Assembly: GCF_036639235.1 (NCBI RefSeq)
Contig: NZ_JAVWJB010000002.1
Location: forward strand, 55,661-119,660
Origin: Clostridium_AB sp036639235
GTDB taxonomy: Bacteria; Bacillota; Clostridia; Clostridiales; Caloramatoraceae
DNA: 64,000 nucleotides
Reading direction: 5' to 3'
Under the pieces are notes generated by a model. The model did no database searches. It was not told the DNA's origin and worked only from the letters and a program-made list of their open reading frames with translations. How positions within the stretch are numbered: position 1 is the first letter of the stretch; the number at the start of each line of letters is the position of its first letter. A program made the position numbers and the translations under genes. Positions 7,711 through 17,076 of this stretch are shown one piece after another.

Positions 7711-9192
7711 TTATAATATTATACAAATTAAGCTTCCACTACCGTCGTTAACAATCCTTTGAATTGTTCTTTGAAGTTTTGCTTGAATATCCTCAGGCAT
7801 TTTTTGAATCTTACTTTGAAGACCTTCCTTAACAAGTTCCTCTAAAGACTTACCAAACATATTTGCCTGCCATAACTTTTGAGGGTCTGTTTCATACTCT
7901 TCAAGTAAAGCCTTAACAATATCTGCTCCCTGCTTTTCAATTCCAACAATAGGTGTTACCTCTGTTTCTACATTTGTTCTAATTAAATGTAGTGATGGAG
8001 CGGATGCACGAAGCTTAAGTCCACATCTACTTCCCTGTTTAACAGGTTCAGGATCCTCAAGTCTTAATTCATCCATTTGAGGCGGTACAATTCCATAACC
8101 TGTTTCCCTAACATCTCTAAGAGCATCTGATATTTTATCATATTCCTTCTTAGCAACAGTTAAGTCCTTCATTAGGTTAAGAAGACCAAACTCGCTTTCA
8201 ATTTTACTATCTGATATTTCACCTAGAATCTTAAAGAATAGCCCCTCTTGAACCTTCATATCAAGGGTAGCTTTTCCTTCCCCTAATCTGATTTCGTCGA
8301 AGTTAACATTTCCTATAAAATCTAGGTCCTCATATCCCTTAGCAACAAACTTAACATCTCTTAACTTATCAATTCCTACTACTGATGATTTAATAGCAAG
8401 AACAAAGTTCTTCTTAAGCCAATGTGAATTATCTAGTGCCTCAACCCACTCAGGTAAGTTAACACCGATTTCTTTAACTGGGAATTCAAATAGGATTTTT
8501 TCTAGAATTCCTGTTATATCATCCATGTTCATATTTAGTGCATCTACTATTTGTACAGGCACCTCATACTTTTCTTCCATAGATGCCTTAAGTTCCTTAG
8601 TTTCATTACTATATGGTGAAAGTGAATTAAGAAGAACTATAAACGGCTTGTTAAGCTCCTTAAGTTCTGAAATAACCTTTTCTTCAGCCTCTAAGTAATT
8701 ATCCCTTGGAATATCAGTTAGACTTCCATCTGTAGTTACAACAAGTCCAATAGTTGAATGTTCTGAAACAACCTTTCTAGTGCCTATTTCAGCAGCCTTA
8801 ATAAATGGTATTTCATCTTCAAACCATGGTGTTTTAACCATTCTTAACTCATCATTTTCAATATGTCCTGTTGCACCATTAACCATGTATCCAACACAGT
8901 CAACCATTCTAATCCTCATTCGAGCATTATCAGTAAGTACAATTTCTACAGCTTCCTCGTTAGGAACAAATTTAGGCTCAACTGTTGTTATAGTTTTACC
9001 TGAACCACTTTGTGGCAATGTATCCTTTGCCCTTTCCTTCTTGTGGCTGTTTTCAATATTAGGAATTACCAATAAGTCCATAAATCTTCTTATAAAAGTT
9101 GATTTTCCAGTTCTAACAGGTCCTACAACACCAATATATATGTCTCCTTGAGTTCTTTCGGATATATCTTTATATATATCAAAGTTATCCAC
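7711..9192 (-). CDS. spoIVA: Stage IV sporulation protein A (spore coat morphogenetic ATPase)
   Basis: SpoIVA polymerises with ATP hydrolysis on the forespore surface in the mother cell and forms the basement layer of the coat. The Walker A motif GPVRTGKS is near residue 20; DCVGY and other Walker B-side elements follow. The protein ends in GSGSLICIIL, the conserved C-terminus. I start at a GTG (9192) giving (M)DNFDIYKDISERTQGD, because GGGAGG lies 7 bases before it and the length becomes 493 residues, like Bacillus SpoIVA (492). The longer reading to 9279 would run back through the gpsA terminator. The gene is flanked by terminators, so it is its own transcript. I did not find a convincing sigma-E promoter. 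Confidence 0.97.
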   Translation of the reverse strand: MDNFDIYKDISERTQGDIYIGVVGPVRTGKSTFIRRFMDLLVIPNIENSHKKERAKDTLPQSGSGKTITTVEPKFVPNEEAVEIVLTDNARMRIRMVDCVGYMVNGATGHIENDELRMVKTPWFEDEIPFIKAAEIGTRKVVSEHSTIGLVVTTDGSLTDIPRDNYLEAEEKVISELKELNKPFIVLLNSLSPYSNETKELKASMEEKYEVPVQIVDALNMNMDDITGILEKILFEFPVKEIGVNLPEWVEALDNSHWLKKNFVLAIKSSVVGIDKLRDVKFVAKGYEDLDFIGNVNFDEIRLGEGKATLDMKVQEGLFFKILGEISDSKIESEFGLLNLMKDLTVAKKEYDKISDALRDVRETGYGIVPPQMDELRLEDPEPVKQGSRCGLKLRASAPSLHLIRTNVETEVTPIVGIEKQGADIVKALLEEYETDPQKLWQANMFGKSLEELVKEGLQSKIQKMPEDIQAKLQRTIQRIVNDGSGSLICIIL

Positions 9193-9250
9193 TGCCCTAC
9201 CTCCCTTTATTAGTTTTTCTGTTAATATATATTGTAAATCTAACCTGTTT

Positions 9251-9285
9251 AGAACAAAAAAGATGCAGATAATCTGCATCTTTTT
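9251..9285 (-). terminator. Intrinsic terminator of the DUF512-der-gpsA operon
   Basis: Near-perfect palindrome AAAAAGATGCAGAT / ATCTGCATCTTTTT that overlaps the gpsA stop codon and ends in a T run. It isolates spoIVA from the upstream operon. Confidence 0.85.
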
Positions 9286-10288
9286 AAAGAAGTTCTTCAG
9301 TTTCGTGTGTTTTATTTCTAATCATAAGTTCATTTACTGCTTCCTTAGGGTTTTTACCCTCAAATAAAACACTATATAAAGCCTCTACAATAGGCATATG
9401 TACATTTAGCTTTCTAGATAAATGATATGTGGCTTCTGTTGCGCTAATTCCTTCAACTACCATTTGAACCTCTTCAACAGCTTCCTCCATTGTTTTTCCC
9501 TGTCCAATTAATATTCCTGCTCTTCTATTTCTAGAATGCATACTTGTACAGGTAACAATTAAGTCTCCTATTCCTGAAAGCCCTGCAAATGTTAATCCAT
9601 TAGCACCAAGAGCACTGCCAAGTCTTCCTATTTCAACAATTCCTCTAGTCATTAATGCTGCCTTAGAATTGTCACCATAGCCTATACCATCAACAATACC
9701 AGCTGCAAGAGCTATAACATTCTTAACTGCACCGCCAAGCTCTACACCCTCAATATCATCATTAGTATACACTCTAAAACTCTTAGTCATAAAAATATCT
9801 TGCACTGCATAACTAATTTCCTTATCACTTGATGCTACCACTACTGCTGTTGGAATTTCCCTTGAAACCTCCTCAGCATGACTTGGTCCTGAAAGCACCG
9901 CAACCTTAGCTTTTGGTAATACCTCGCTGATTATTTTAGACATTGTTTTATATGTTCCATTTTCAATACCCTTTGATAAATTAACAATAATTTTATCAGT
10001 ATCAGTTATTAACTTTATCTTTTCGCATGTAACTCTTACAGCATGTGATGGAACACATAAAACAATAAGTTCAGTATTCTCTAGTGCCTCTTCTAAAGTT
10101 TCAACAGGGAAAACGCTACTAGGAAGTTTAACTCCCTTTAAGTATCTAGCGTTTTCTCTATCTTTTTTCATATCCTGAATTAGCTCTGTATTTCTATCAT
10201 ACGTATAAACATCATATCCCTTATTACCAAGTAATACAGCTATGGCAGTACCAAAGCTTCCTGACCCTATAATAGAAATCTTCATGTT
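9284..10288 (-). CDS. gpsA: NAD(P)-dependent glycerol-3-phosphate dehydrogenase
   Basis: Reduces dihydroxyacetone phosphate to sn-glycerol 3-phosphate for phospholipid synthesis. The N-terminal Rossmann motif GSGSFGTAIA, the SKGIENGTYKTMS and VLSGPSHAEE motifs, the catalytic lysine in GGAVKNVIALAAGI and the C-terminal GLSGIGDLIVTCTS are all present. I use the ATG at 10288 (MKISIIGSG), preceded by AGGGGGA at 6 bases; an ATG five codons upstream would place the ribosome site inside the gene. The product is 334 residues. It is the last gene of the operon with the radical-SAM protein and der, 7 bases after der. Confidence 0.96.
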   Translation of the reverse strand, partial: NMKISIIGSGSFGTAIAVLLGNKGYDVYTYDRNTELIQDMKKDRENARYLKGVKLPSSVFPVETLEEALENTELIVLCVPSHAVRVTCEKIKLITDTDKIIVNLSKGIENGTYKTMSKIISEVLPKAKVAVLSGPSHAEEVSREIPTAVVVASSDKEISYAVQDIFMTKSFRVYTNDDIEGVELGGAVKNVIALAAGIVDGIGYGDNSKAALMTRGIVEIGRLGSALGANGLTFAGLSGIGDLIVTCTSMHSRNRRAGILIGQGKTMEEAVEEVQMVVEGISATEATYHLSRKLNVHMPIVEALYSVLFEGKNPKEAVNELMIRNKTHETEELL

Positions 10289-10295
10289 TTTCCCC

Positions 10296-11615
10296 CTAAT
10301 CATCCTTTTTCTCTCTATAAATTATCCTTATAGGAGTTCCTTCAAGTCCAAAATGTTGTCTTAATTGGTTCTCTAAGTATCTTTGGTATGAAAAGTGTAC
10401 TATATTTGTGTAGTTTACAAAGAATACAAATGTAGGTGGCTTAGTTGAAACCTGTGTAACGTAGTAAATCTTAAGTGCCTTACCTCTTTCAACTGGTGGC
10501 TGCTTCATCATTACCGCTTCACTTATAACCTCATTAAGTACCCCTGTTTTAATTCTCATTGAATGCTTTTCTGATACAAACTTAATAGTCTCTATAAGCT
10601 TATTAATTCTTTGACCTGACTTAGCTGAAATAAATACTATAGGAGCATATGGCATAAATGCAAGGTCGCATCTTACCTTATCAGTAAACTCATTCATAGT
10701 CTTGTCATCTTTCTCAATAAGGTCCCACTTATTAACAACTATAACGCAAGCTCTTCCTGCCTCATGTGCAAGTCCTGCTATTTTTTCATCCTGTTCTGTA
10801 ACACCTTCAGTAGCATCAATCATAATAACGCATACATCGGATCTTTCAATAGAAGAAATAGCTCTAAGTACACTATATCTTTCTACTTCTTCAGAAACTT
10901 TACTTTTCCTTCTAATTCCTGCAGTATCTATAAATAAAAATTTATCGTCTCCAAATTGTACATAGCTATCAATTGCATCTCTAGTAGTTCCTGCAACGTC
11001 ACTAACTATAGCTCTTTCTTCTCCTGATAATTTGTTAAGAAGTGATGACTTTCCTGCATTTGGCTTACCAATAATAGCAACCTTAATATCAGAATCATTT
11101 CCAAGACCTTCTCCAATTGAATCAAAATTGTCAACAATCTCATCTAGCATATCACCAAGCCCTAGTGCCTGTGATGCTGAAATTGCAATAGGATCACCTA
11201 TTCCAAGATTGTAGAACTCATATTTATTATCTTCAAGTGTAAGTGAGTCTATCTTGTTAACTACTAGTTCAACTGGCTTCTTTGACTTTCTAAGCATTGT
11301 TGCAACTTCATAATCAGCAGCTACAAGCCCTTCTCTTCCATCTACTATGAAAACAATAACATCTGCAGTTTCAATTGCGATTTCTGCTTGTCTTCTCATC
11401 TGCTTAAGAATAACGTCTTCACTATTTGGCTCTATACCACCTGTATCTATAAGAGTAAACTTATGGTTAAGCCACTCTACTTCTGCATATATTCTATCTC
11501 TAGTAACCCCTGGTGTATCTTCTACAATAGAGATTCTTTCACCTGCTAATCTGTTGAAAAGAGTTGACTTACCAACATTAGGTCTTCCAACAACAGCAAC
11601 TATTGGTTTTGACAT
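10296..11615 (-). CDS. der: Ribosome-associated GTPase Der (EngA)
   Basis: Essential double-GTPase needed for 50S ribosome assembly. Two G domains are visible: the first with GRPNVGKS (about 9-16), DTPG and NKID; the second with GKPNAGKS (about 184-191), DTAG and NKWD. A C-terminal KH-like domain ends GTPIRIIYREKKDD, the conserved end. Length (439) is standard. The start at 11615 overlaps the end of the upstream PDZ/radical-SAM gene by 16 bases, which suggests translational coupling. Confidence 0.98.
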   Translation of the reverse strand: MSKPIVAVVGRPNVGKSTLFNRLAGERISIVEDTPGVTRDRIYAEVEWLNHKFTLIDTGGIEPNSEDVILKQMRRQAEIAIETADVIVFIVDGREGLVAADYEVATMLRKSKKPVELVVNKIDSLTLEDNKYEFYNLGIGDPIAISASQALGLGDMLDEIVDNFDSIGEGLGNDSDIKVAIIGKPNAGKSSLLNKLSGEERAIVSDVAGTTRDAIDSYVQFGDDKFLFIDTAGIRRKSKVSEEVERYSVLRAISSIERSDVCVIMIDATEGVTEQDEKIAGLAHEAGRACVIVVNKWDLIEKDDKTMNEFTDKVRCDLAFMPYAPIVFISAKSGQRINKLIETIKFVSEKHSMRIKTGVLNEVISEAVMMKQPPVERGKALKIYYVTQVSTKPPTFVFFVNYTNIVHFSYQRYLENQLRQHFGLEGTPIRIIYREKKDD

Positions 11616-12928
11616 ACAATCACCTCGTCTATAATTTTTTGGACTAAGTCTTCACCTGTGTATTTACATTTGACTATGTTTGTGTTTAAAGCCTCTCTTA
11701 GCTCATCTAATGTAATATCATCAAGGAAAATATCCTTATCTGCCTTAAGCATATTTGATGGAATAACTAGACACTTTTCAGGTTCTTTACCCTTAAAGTA
11801 GTTAATAATATCCGTTGCTACTATTAGTCCTGCAACTGATATTTCTCCACCAAAAAACTCATTTTTTATTTTGTGCACATTAATAGTTATATTAAGCTTT
11901 TTTTCTATTTTGTCTGCTTCAGCCCTAACATATTCATAGGCAGATTCACCGGTTATAATTCCAGCTACCTCTCCACTACCTTTTATGTTAGTTGTATCTA
12001 GAGCTTCATCCACACATGACTCTAAATACCTAATCATACCAATCCCATCCTCAATCTGTTCAAAATCATCATAATGCTCATATGATGGAAGATCCGTATT
12101 AGCAAGCACATAAAATTCATCTGCAAGTCTTATAAAAGGGGAGCCGCACTTATTCATTAAATCTTCCTGAATAACCTTAACCTCTTCTATTACTTTCATT
12201 GCAGTATCCTTATTATATGTTTTAAGTTCGTGTAGGTTATCTCTAAATCTAGTTACTCCTACAGGCACAACTGATAAACTTAAAACATTAGGATTTAAGC
12301 TATATAAATCATATATAGTTCTCTTTAGTTCTTCCCCATCATTAATTCCTGTACATAAAACAACCTGACAATTAACCTGAATATGGTTATCTGTAAGCAT
12401 CTTCAGAATTTCAAATACCTTCCCTGCATTTTTATTCTTAAGCATCTCAACCCTAAGGTCTGGATTGGTTGTGTGTACTGAAACATTGATTGGACTTATT
12501 CTATATTTAATAATTCTTTCAAGATCTTCATCCTTCATATTCGTTAAAGTTACGAAATTTCCTTGTAGGAAAGATAATCTTGAATCATCATCTTTAAAGT
12601 AAAGACTGCTTCTTAAATTCTTAGGAAGCTGATCTATAAAACAAAATACACATTTATTGTGACATCTTCTTGCATGGTCAATTATAGGGTCTTCAAAATC
12701 AATTCCTATATCTTCATAGTAATCCTTTTCGATTTCTATTTCCCACTCTTCCATATCTGGTTTTCTAATAATAAGGGTTAAAACCTCATCACAAATAATG
12801 TATCTATATTCTATTATATCCTTAACTACCTGATCATTTATACTGACTAAAACATCTCCAACTTCAATCCCAACTTCTTCTGCTATGCTCCCCGCACTAA
12901 CACTGCTAATTATTATATCTTTAGCCAT
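11600..12928 (-). CDS. DUF512-family PDZ/radical-SAM protein
   Basis: The protein starts with a PDZ-like domain (about 5-55, IISSVSAGSIAEEVGIEVGD). A radical-SAM-type iron-sulfur motif CHNKCVFCFIDQ (about 90) follows, and a DUF512 region ends the protein. This is the family found next to der in most Clostridia. Its reaction is unknown; the cysteine motif CxxxCxxC supports a 4Fe-4S/SAM enzyme. I start at ATG 12928 (MAKDIII), because GGAGTGA lies about 6 bases before it; the in-frame codon three positions upstream is a GTG within the ribosome site. First gene of the operon with der and gpsA. Confidence 0.88.
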   Translation of the reverse strand: MAKDIIISSVSAGSIAEEVGIEVGDVLVSINDQVVKDIIEYRYIICDEVLTLIIRKPDMEEWEIEIEKDYYEDIGIDFEDPIIDHARRCHNKCVFCFIDQLPKNLRSSLYFKDDDSRLSFLQGNFVTLTNMKDEDLERIIKYRISPINVSVHTTNPDLRVEMLKNKNAGKVFEILKMLTDNHIQVNCQVVLCTGINDGEELKRTIYDLYSLNPNVLSLSVVPVGVTRFRDNLHELKTYNKDTAMKVIEEVKVIQEDLMNKCGSPFIRLADEFYVLANTDLPSYEHYDDFEQIEDGIGMIRYLESCVDEALDTTNIKGSGEVAGIITGESAYEYVRAEADKIEKKLNITINVHKIKNEFFGGEISVAGLIVATDIINYFKGKEPEKCLVIPSNMLKADKDIFLDDITLDELREALNTNIVKCKYTGEDLVQKIIDEVIVCQNQ

Positions 12929-12976
12929 AAAAATCACTCCATATTTTAAATTCAGTATACTTTAATTCATTAAGTT

Positions 12977-13005
12977 ATAATACCATTTAAACACTTAAAT
13001 ATCAA
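12977..13005 (-). promoter_or_regulatory. Candidate sigma-A promoter of the DUF512-der-gpsA operon
   Basis: TTGATA (13005-13000), 17-base spacer, TATTAT (12982-12977) on the minus strand, about 50 bases before the operon's first start codon and directly after the pstB terminator. Confidence 0.65.
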
Positions 13006-13017
13006 GGCAAAGCAAAA

Positions 13018-13046
13018 TATGAAAAAGGGTAGGAACCCCTACCCTT
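13018..13046 (-). terminator. Intrinsic terminator after pstB
   Basis: Stem AAAGGGTAGGGG / CCTACCCTTT with a short loop and a T-rich tail just past the pstB stop, ending the nrdG-pgeF-phoP-phoR-pstB run. Confidence 0.8.
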
Positions 13047-13049
13047 TAA

Positions 13050-13802
13050 TTAATCAAAACGTCCAGTAATATAATCTTCTGTTTGCTTTTTGCTTGGATT
13101 ATAGAATATTTTTTGTGTTTCATCATATTCGACAAGATCACCATTTAGGAAAAATGCAGTGTTATCTGATATTCTTCCTGCCTGCTGCATGTTATGTGTT
13201 ACTATAACAACAGTATAATTTTTCTTCATCTGTGCTATAAGTTCTTCTACCTTAGAAGTTGAAATAGGATCTAGTGCTGATGTTGGTTCATCCATTAAGA
13301 GCACTTCTGGTTCTGTTGCAATTACCCTTGCAATGCACAGCCTTTGTTGCTGCCCACCTGATAATGATAAGCCAAGGTCATCAAGTCTATCCTTAACCTC
13401 ATCCCAAAGAGCAGCCTCTTTAAGGCTTTTTTCTACAATAACATCAAGCTCTGCCTTACTCGTAATACCGTGTATCCTAGGTCCATATGCTACATTATCA
13501 TATATTGACATAACAAATGGATTTGGCTTTTGGAATACCATGCCTATCTTCTTTCTAAGTTCATACACATCTGTATCCTTATAAATATCTTGTCCATTAT
13601 AGTTAATTTCACCAGTAACCTTAACATTCTCTATAAGATCATTCATTCTGTTAAGAGATCTTAGAAATGTTGACTTACCACAACCTGAGGGCCCAATTAA
13701 TGCAGTTACCTTATTCTTAGGTATTTCTATGTTAATGTCCTTTAAAGCATGGTTAGTACCGTAGTATAAATTTAAGTTTTTTACAGTTATTGCGCTTTTC
13801 AA
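13050..13802 (-). CDS. pstB: Phosphate ABC transporter ATP-binding protein
   Basis: ATPase of the high-affinity PstSCAB phosphate importer at the cytoplasmic face of the membrane. Walker A GPSGCGKST (about 37-45), the ABC signature LSGGQQQR, Walker B LLMDEPTSALD and the switch histidine in VIVTHNMQQ are intact. At 250 residues it is full length. It lies 43 bases downstream of phoR, but pstS, pstC, pstA and phoU are absent from the window. It must work with permease subunits encoded elsewhere, or act mainly in PhoR signalling; the latter is inference. Confidence 0.96.
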   Translation of the reverse strand: MKSAITVKNLNLYYGTNHALKDINIEIPKNKVTALIGPSGCGKSTFLRSLNRMNDLIENVKVTGEINYNGQDIYKDTDVYELRKKIGMVFQKPNPFVMSIYDNVAYGPRIHGITSKAELDVIVEKSLKEAALWDEVKDRLDDLGLSLSGGQQQRLCIARVIATEPEVLLMDEPTSALDPISTSKVEELIAQMKKNYTVVIVTHNMQQAGRISDNTAFFLNGDLVEYDETQKIFYNPSKKQTEDYITGRFD

Positions 13803-13845
13803 ATTAATTCCCCCCTAAGGATTATGTAATTATATCTTAATTTAG

Positions 13846-15585
13846 CTATGTTAACTTCTCATTAACTAAAGGTAAAGTTATAGTAAAGGTTGTTCCTCGT
13901 CCCACTAAAGACTTAACCCTAATCTTACCGTCAAAGAGCATAACTATATGTTTAACAATCGCAAGCCCAAGACCTGTACCACCTGATGTACGTGATCTAT
14001 CCTTATCTACACGATAAAATCTTTCAAATAGCCTCTCAATATGTTCCTTTTCTATACCTATACCATTATCCTTAACTTTAATAACTATATTATTACCACT
14101 TTTCATTAAGTATATGTAAACAAATCCACCATCGTTAGTATATTTAATTCCGTTTTCTATAACGTTTATTAGCATTTGCTTAAATTTGTCCCTATTACCT
14201 ACAATACATTCATCTTTTATAGAGCATATAAAATCTAATGTAATGTTTTTCTTATCTGCAATAGCCTTTGTAATGTCATATACCTCCCTAGAGGCTTCTT
14301 TTACATTAATAAGAGCATCGTGGTTAATATTGTCCTTATTTTCTATTTCAGATAGAACTAGCACGTCATTAATAAGCCTTGTTAACCTATCAGCTTCTAT
14401 ATTTATTATGTCTAAAAATCTATCATGTGTTGGCTTATCCTCTACATGTTTTAGAGTTTCAGCAAATCCCTTAATTGATGTAAGAGGTGTTTTTAGTTCA
14501 TGTGATACATTGGCTACAAAGTCACTTCTCATCTGCTCAAGCTTTTTAACCTTAGTTATATCTTGAACCATAATTAATACTCCAATTACCTCTTTACCAT
14601 TTTCATAGCTTATAGCATTTGTTGCTCTTATTTTAAGGTATCTAACCTCTGGGTAAGTAATTGTTATTTCTTCCTCACCACTTGGCATATCCCGAATAAT
14701 CTTTTCTATGTCGTGATTTCTAATTACCTCAATAAAATACTTCCCTATTATTGTTTCATCAAGATTAAATAATGTTTGTGCAGCTGGGTTAATCATAAGT
14801 ATTCTACTACTATCATCTATTACAATAATTCCGTCCTCACTGTTAGATAATATAGATACAAGTTTACCCTGTTTATCTGTAAGATTTGCAATAGTATCCT
14901 CAAGACTTTGTGCCATTAAATTAAATGAACTGGCAAGTTTACCAATTTCATCCTTACTTCTAAGTTTAATTCTTCTATTATAATTACCCTTAGATATTGT
15001 TTCAGCCATTTCCTTAAGTCTTGTTATAGGCTTTGTTATTATGCTTATATATATATACATAAATACTGATGATACAATAATTCCAACTATAATAGTAAAT
15101 AAAATAATCTTATAATAGCTACTTTGAAGATCTTTTATAGCATCAAGTTTAACTGCTAAACGTATAACATATTCTTCACCATCAAGGATTACCTTCTTAG
15201 CATAGTAACACATATCAGTCTTAGCTGTTTTACTATACCTAACCACATATGAACTTCCTGTTTTAAAGGCTTCTCTAATTTCTTTTCTATCCTTATGATT
15301 ATCAAGTGATCCGAAGTCAACACTTGAATCTCCAACAACTATTCCTGTTTTTGAAACAATTGTTATTCTTCTATTAATTTTAGAGTTAATTGTTTTTGCA
15401 ATTTGACTAAAATTATCGATGTTAATTTCTTTTATGTACTCAGAAGTAATATACACCTCTGACTGTAATGCTTCTTTATTAGTTTCAAGTATAGCATGCT
15501 TTGTGTAACCATATAATATAAACCCTGTTATACCAACAGTTAATATTATGGTTATCATAAAAAGTGCAAAAAGCTTTTTTCTCAT
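13846..15585 (-). CDS. phoR: Sensor histidine kinase PhoR (phosphate-type, PAS/HAMP)
   Basis: Membrane histidine kinase of 579 residues. Transmembrane segments lie at about 8-28 and 160-182 and enclose an extracellular sensor of about 130 residues. HAMP (about 183-235) and PAS (about 245-345) follow, then HisKA with SHELKTPLTSIKGF (H362), and HATPase with N, G1 (DNGIGI), F and G2 (GTGLGLAIV) boxes. The layout matches PhoR of Bacillus. The response regulator gene is 8 bases upstream and pstB follows, so phosphate limitation is the likely signal. Signal identity is inferred from context. Confidence 0.92.
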   Translation of the reverse strand: MRKKLFALFMITIILTVGITGFILYGYTKHAILETNKEALQSEVYITSEYIKEINIDNFSQIAKTINSKINRRITIVSKTGIVVGDSSVDFGSLDNHKDRKEIREAFKTGSSYVVRYSKTAKTDMCYYAKKVILDGEEYVIRLAVKLDAIKDLQSSYYKIILFTIIVGIIVSSVFMYIYISIITKPITRLKEMAETISKGNYNRRIKLRSKDEIGKLASSFNLMAQSLEDTIANLTDKQGKLVSILSNSEDGIIVIDDSSRILMINPAAQTLFNLDETIIGKYFIEVIRNHDIEKIIRDMPSGEEEITITYPEVRYLKIRATNAISYENGKEVIGVLIMVQDITKVKKLEQMRSDFVANVSHELKTPLTSIKGFAETLKHVEDKPTHDRFLDIINIEADRLTRLINDVLVLSEIENKDNINHDALINVKEASREVYDITKAIADKKNITLDFICSIKDECIVGNRDKFKQMLINVIENGIKYTNDGGFVYIYLMKSGNNIVIKVKDNGIGIEKEHIERLFERFYRVDKDRSRTSGGTGLGLAIVKHIVMLFDGKIRVKSLVGRGTTFTITLPLVNEKLT

Positions 15586-15593
15586 ATTAACTC

Positions 15594-16286
15594 CTAATCC
15601 TTAAACTTATAGCCTATTCCACGTACAGTTTCTATATATCTAGGCATCTTATCGTCATCCTCAATTTTCTTTCTAAGGTGTCTTATATGAACGTCTACCG
15701 TTCTTGTTTCTCCATAATATTCATATCCCCATACCTTATCTAATAAGTAGTCCCTTGTTAGAACCTTTCCTCTATTAACTATTAAAAGTTTTAAAAGTTC
15801 AAATTCCTTAAGTGTTAACTCTATTTTTCTAGAAGACTTAGTAACCTCATGCTTATCAAGATTAATTTCAAGTTCCTCAATACTTATAACATTAGCCTTA
15901 CTGTCATCCTTATGATTTCTTCTGAGAACAGCCTTTATTCTAGCAATTAACTCCCTAACTGAAAATGGCTTAGTAATATAATCATCTGCACCAATTTCAA
16001 GTCCAAGTATCTTATCTAGTTCTTCCCCCTTAGCAGTTAACATAATCACAGGTATATGTTCTGTATCCTTTGATCTATTAATGTGCTTACACACATCAAA
16101 TCCATCCATTTCTGGAAGCATAATATCTAATAATATAAGGTCTGGTACCTTTTCTGTTGCGATCTTTATAGCTTCTTTACCATTTTGGGCAGTAATAACC
16201 TTATATCCATTTGATTCAAGATTATACTTTAAAAGCTCTATAATATGCATTTCATCGTCAACTATGAGAATTTTTTCATTTGCCAT
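15594..16286 (-). CDS. phoP: Response regulator PhoP (OmpR/PhoB family)
   Basis: 230-residue two-domain regulator. The receiver has the acidic pair DD (about 10-11), phospho-acceptor D54 in LLLDIMLPEMDG, T in MLTAKG and K in DDYITKPFS. The C-terminal winged helix carries ELTLKEFELLKLL and TVDVHIRHLRKKIE with RGIGYKF at the end. It partners with phoR directly downstream. Targets would be phosphate genes by family analogy. It is probably transcribed with nrdG and pgeF upstream, whose ends lie 9-13 bases away. Confidence 0.94.
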   Translation of the reverse strand: MANEKILIVDDEMHIIELLKYNLESNGYKVITAQNGKEAIKIATEKVPDLILLDIMLPEMDGFDVCKHINRSKDTEHIPVIMLTAKGEELDKILGLEIGADDYITKPFSVRELIARIKAVLRRNHKDDSKANVISIEELEINLDKHEVTKSSRKIELTLKEFELLKLLIVNRGKVLTRDYLLDKVWGYEYYGETRTVDVHIRHLRKKIEDDDKMPRYIETVRGIGYKFKD

Positions 16287-16299
16287 TACTATACCCCTC

Positions 16300-17067
16300 C
16301 TAAGAAATTTCTATAAATGAACCTATTCTTCCTGTTTTACCACTTTGTCTTCTATATGAATGAAAGATTTCACCTGTACATACACTACACATATCTAGGA
16401 AATCTATATTGTCTAATAAAATATTATTTTCTAGTGCTTCTTTTTCAACCTCTTTATAAAGGTCTACAAAATATTTGTTACCACGAATTTCATAAAAATT
16501 GAACTTATTTATAATATCAGCTGATACTTCAAAGCAGCAACTCCCAATAAAGGGTCCTATTGCAACTATAATATCCTCTGAACTCGTTTTAAATTCCTGC
16601 TTCATTTTACTTATGGTTTTAGTAAGTATTTTACCTACAACTCCACGCCATCCTGCATGTATAGCAGCTACTACTTTTTTGTTTTTGTCATATAAAAGTA
16701 TAGGTACGCAGTCAGCTGTAAAAACTCCAATAGGTAAATTCTTCTCAGCTGTAATAATAGCATCTCCATCTTTTCCTACAACCTGGTCTACGTTATCTCT
16801 ATTAACTAAATAAACATCTTGACCATGTACCTGATGAAGATATGCAATGCTACTTGACATATTACATTCTCTTAATATTATATTAAAATTCTCTTTAACA
16901 TTGTCTTTGTTATCATTTGTATAAACACCAAGGTTTAAACTTTCAAATTCACCTTCACTAACACCACCATTTTTAGTACTAAAAAAATGTTTAATACCCT
17001 CATTAAGTAATGATTTACTTTGAATATATTCAAGTGAACCCTTTTTAACTATGTTAAATTTACTCAT
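16300..17067 (-). CDS. pgeF: YfiH/PgeF-family purine nucleoside phosphorylase-like protein
   Basis: 255 residues with the family metal and active-site motifs HQVHG, FTADCVPILLYD, HAGWRG and IGPFIGSCCFEV. Family members were called multicopper laccases. Later work shows zinc-dependent purine nucleoside phosphorylase/adenosine deaminase activity, and E. coli YfiH edits peptidoglycan precursors. In Bacillus the homologue ylmD lies next to ylmE (yggS); here it has moved to between nrdG and phoP, about 9 kb from yggS. ATG at 17067 (MSKFNIVKKG). Confidence 0.92.
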   Translation of the reverse strand: MSKFNIVKKGSLEYIQSKSLLNEGIKHFFSTKNGGVSEGEFESLNLGVYTNDNKDNVKENFNIILRECNMSSSIAYLHQVHGQDVYLVNRDNVDQVVGKDGDAIITAEKNLPIGVFTADCVPILLYDKNKKVVAAIHAGWRGVVGKILTKTISKMKQEFKTSSEDIIVAIGPFIGSCCFEVSADIINKFNFYEIRGNKYFVDLYKEVEKEALENNILLDNIDFLDMCSVCTGEIFHSYRRQSGKTGRIGSFIEIS

Positions 17068-17076
17068 AATACCCTC

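Noticed and set aside
9193..9250. Sigma-E promoter for spoIVA
   Set aside because: Expected from Bacillus, but no sequence resembling the -35/-10 pair with right spacing was found between the gpsA terminator and the GTG. CAATATAT is too weak.
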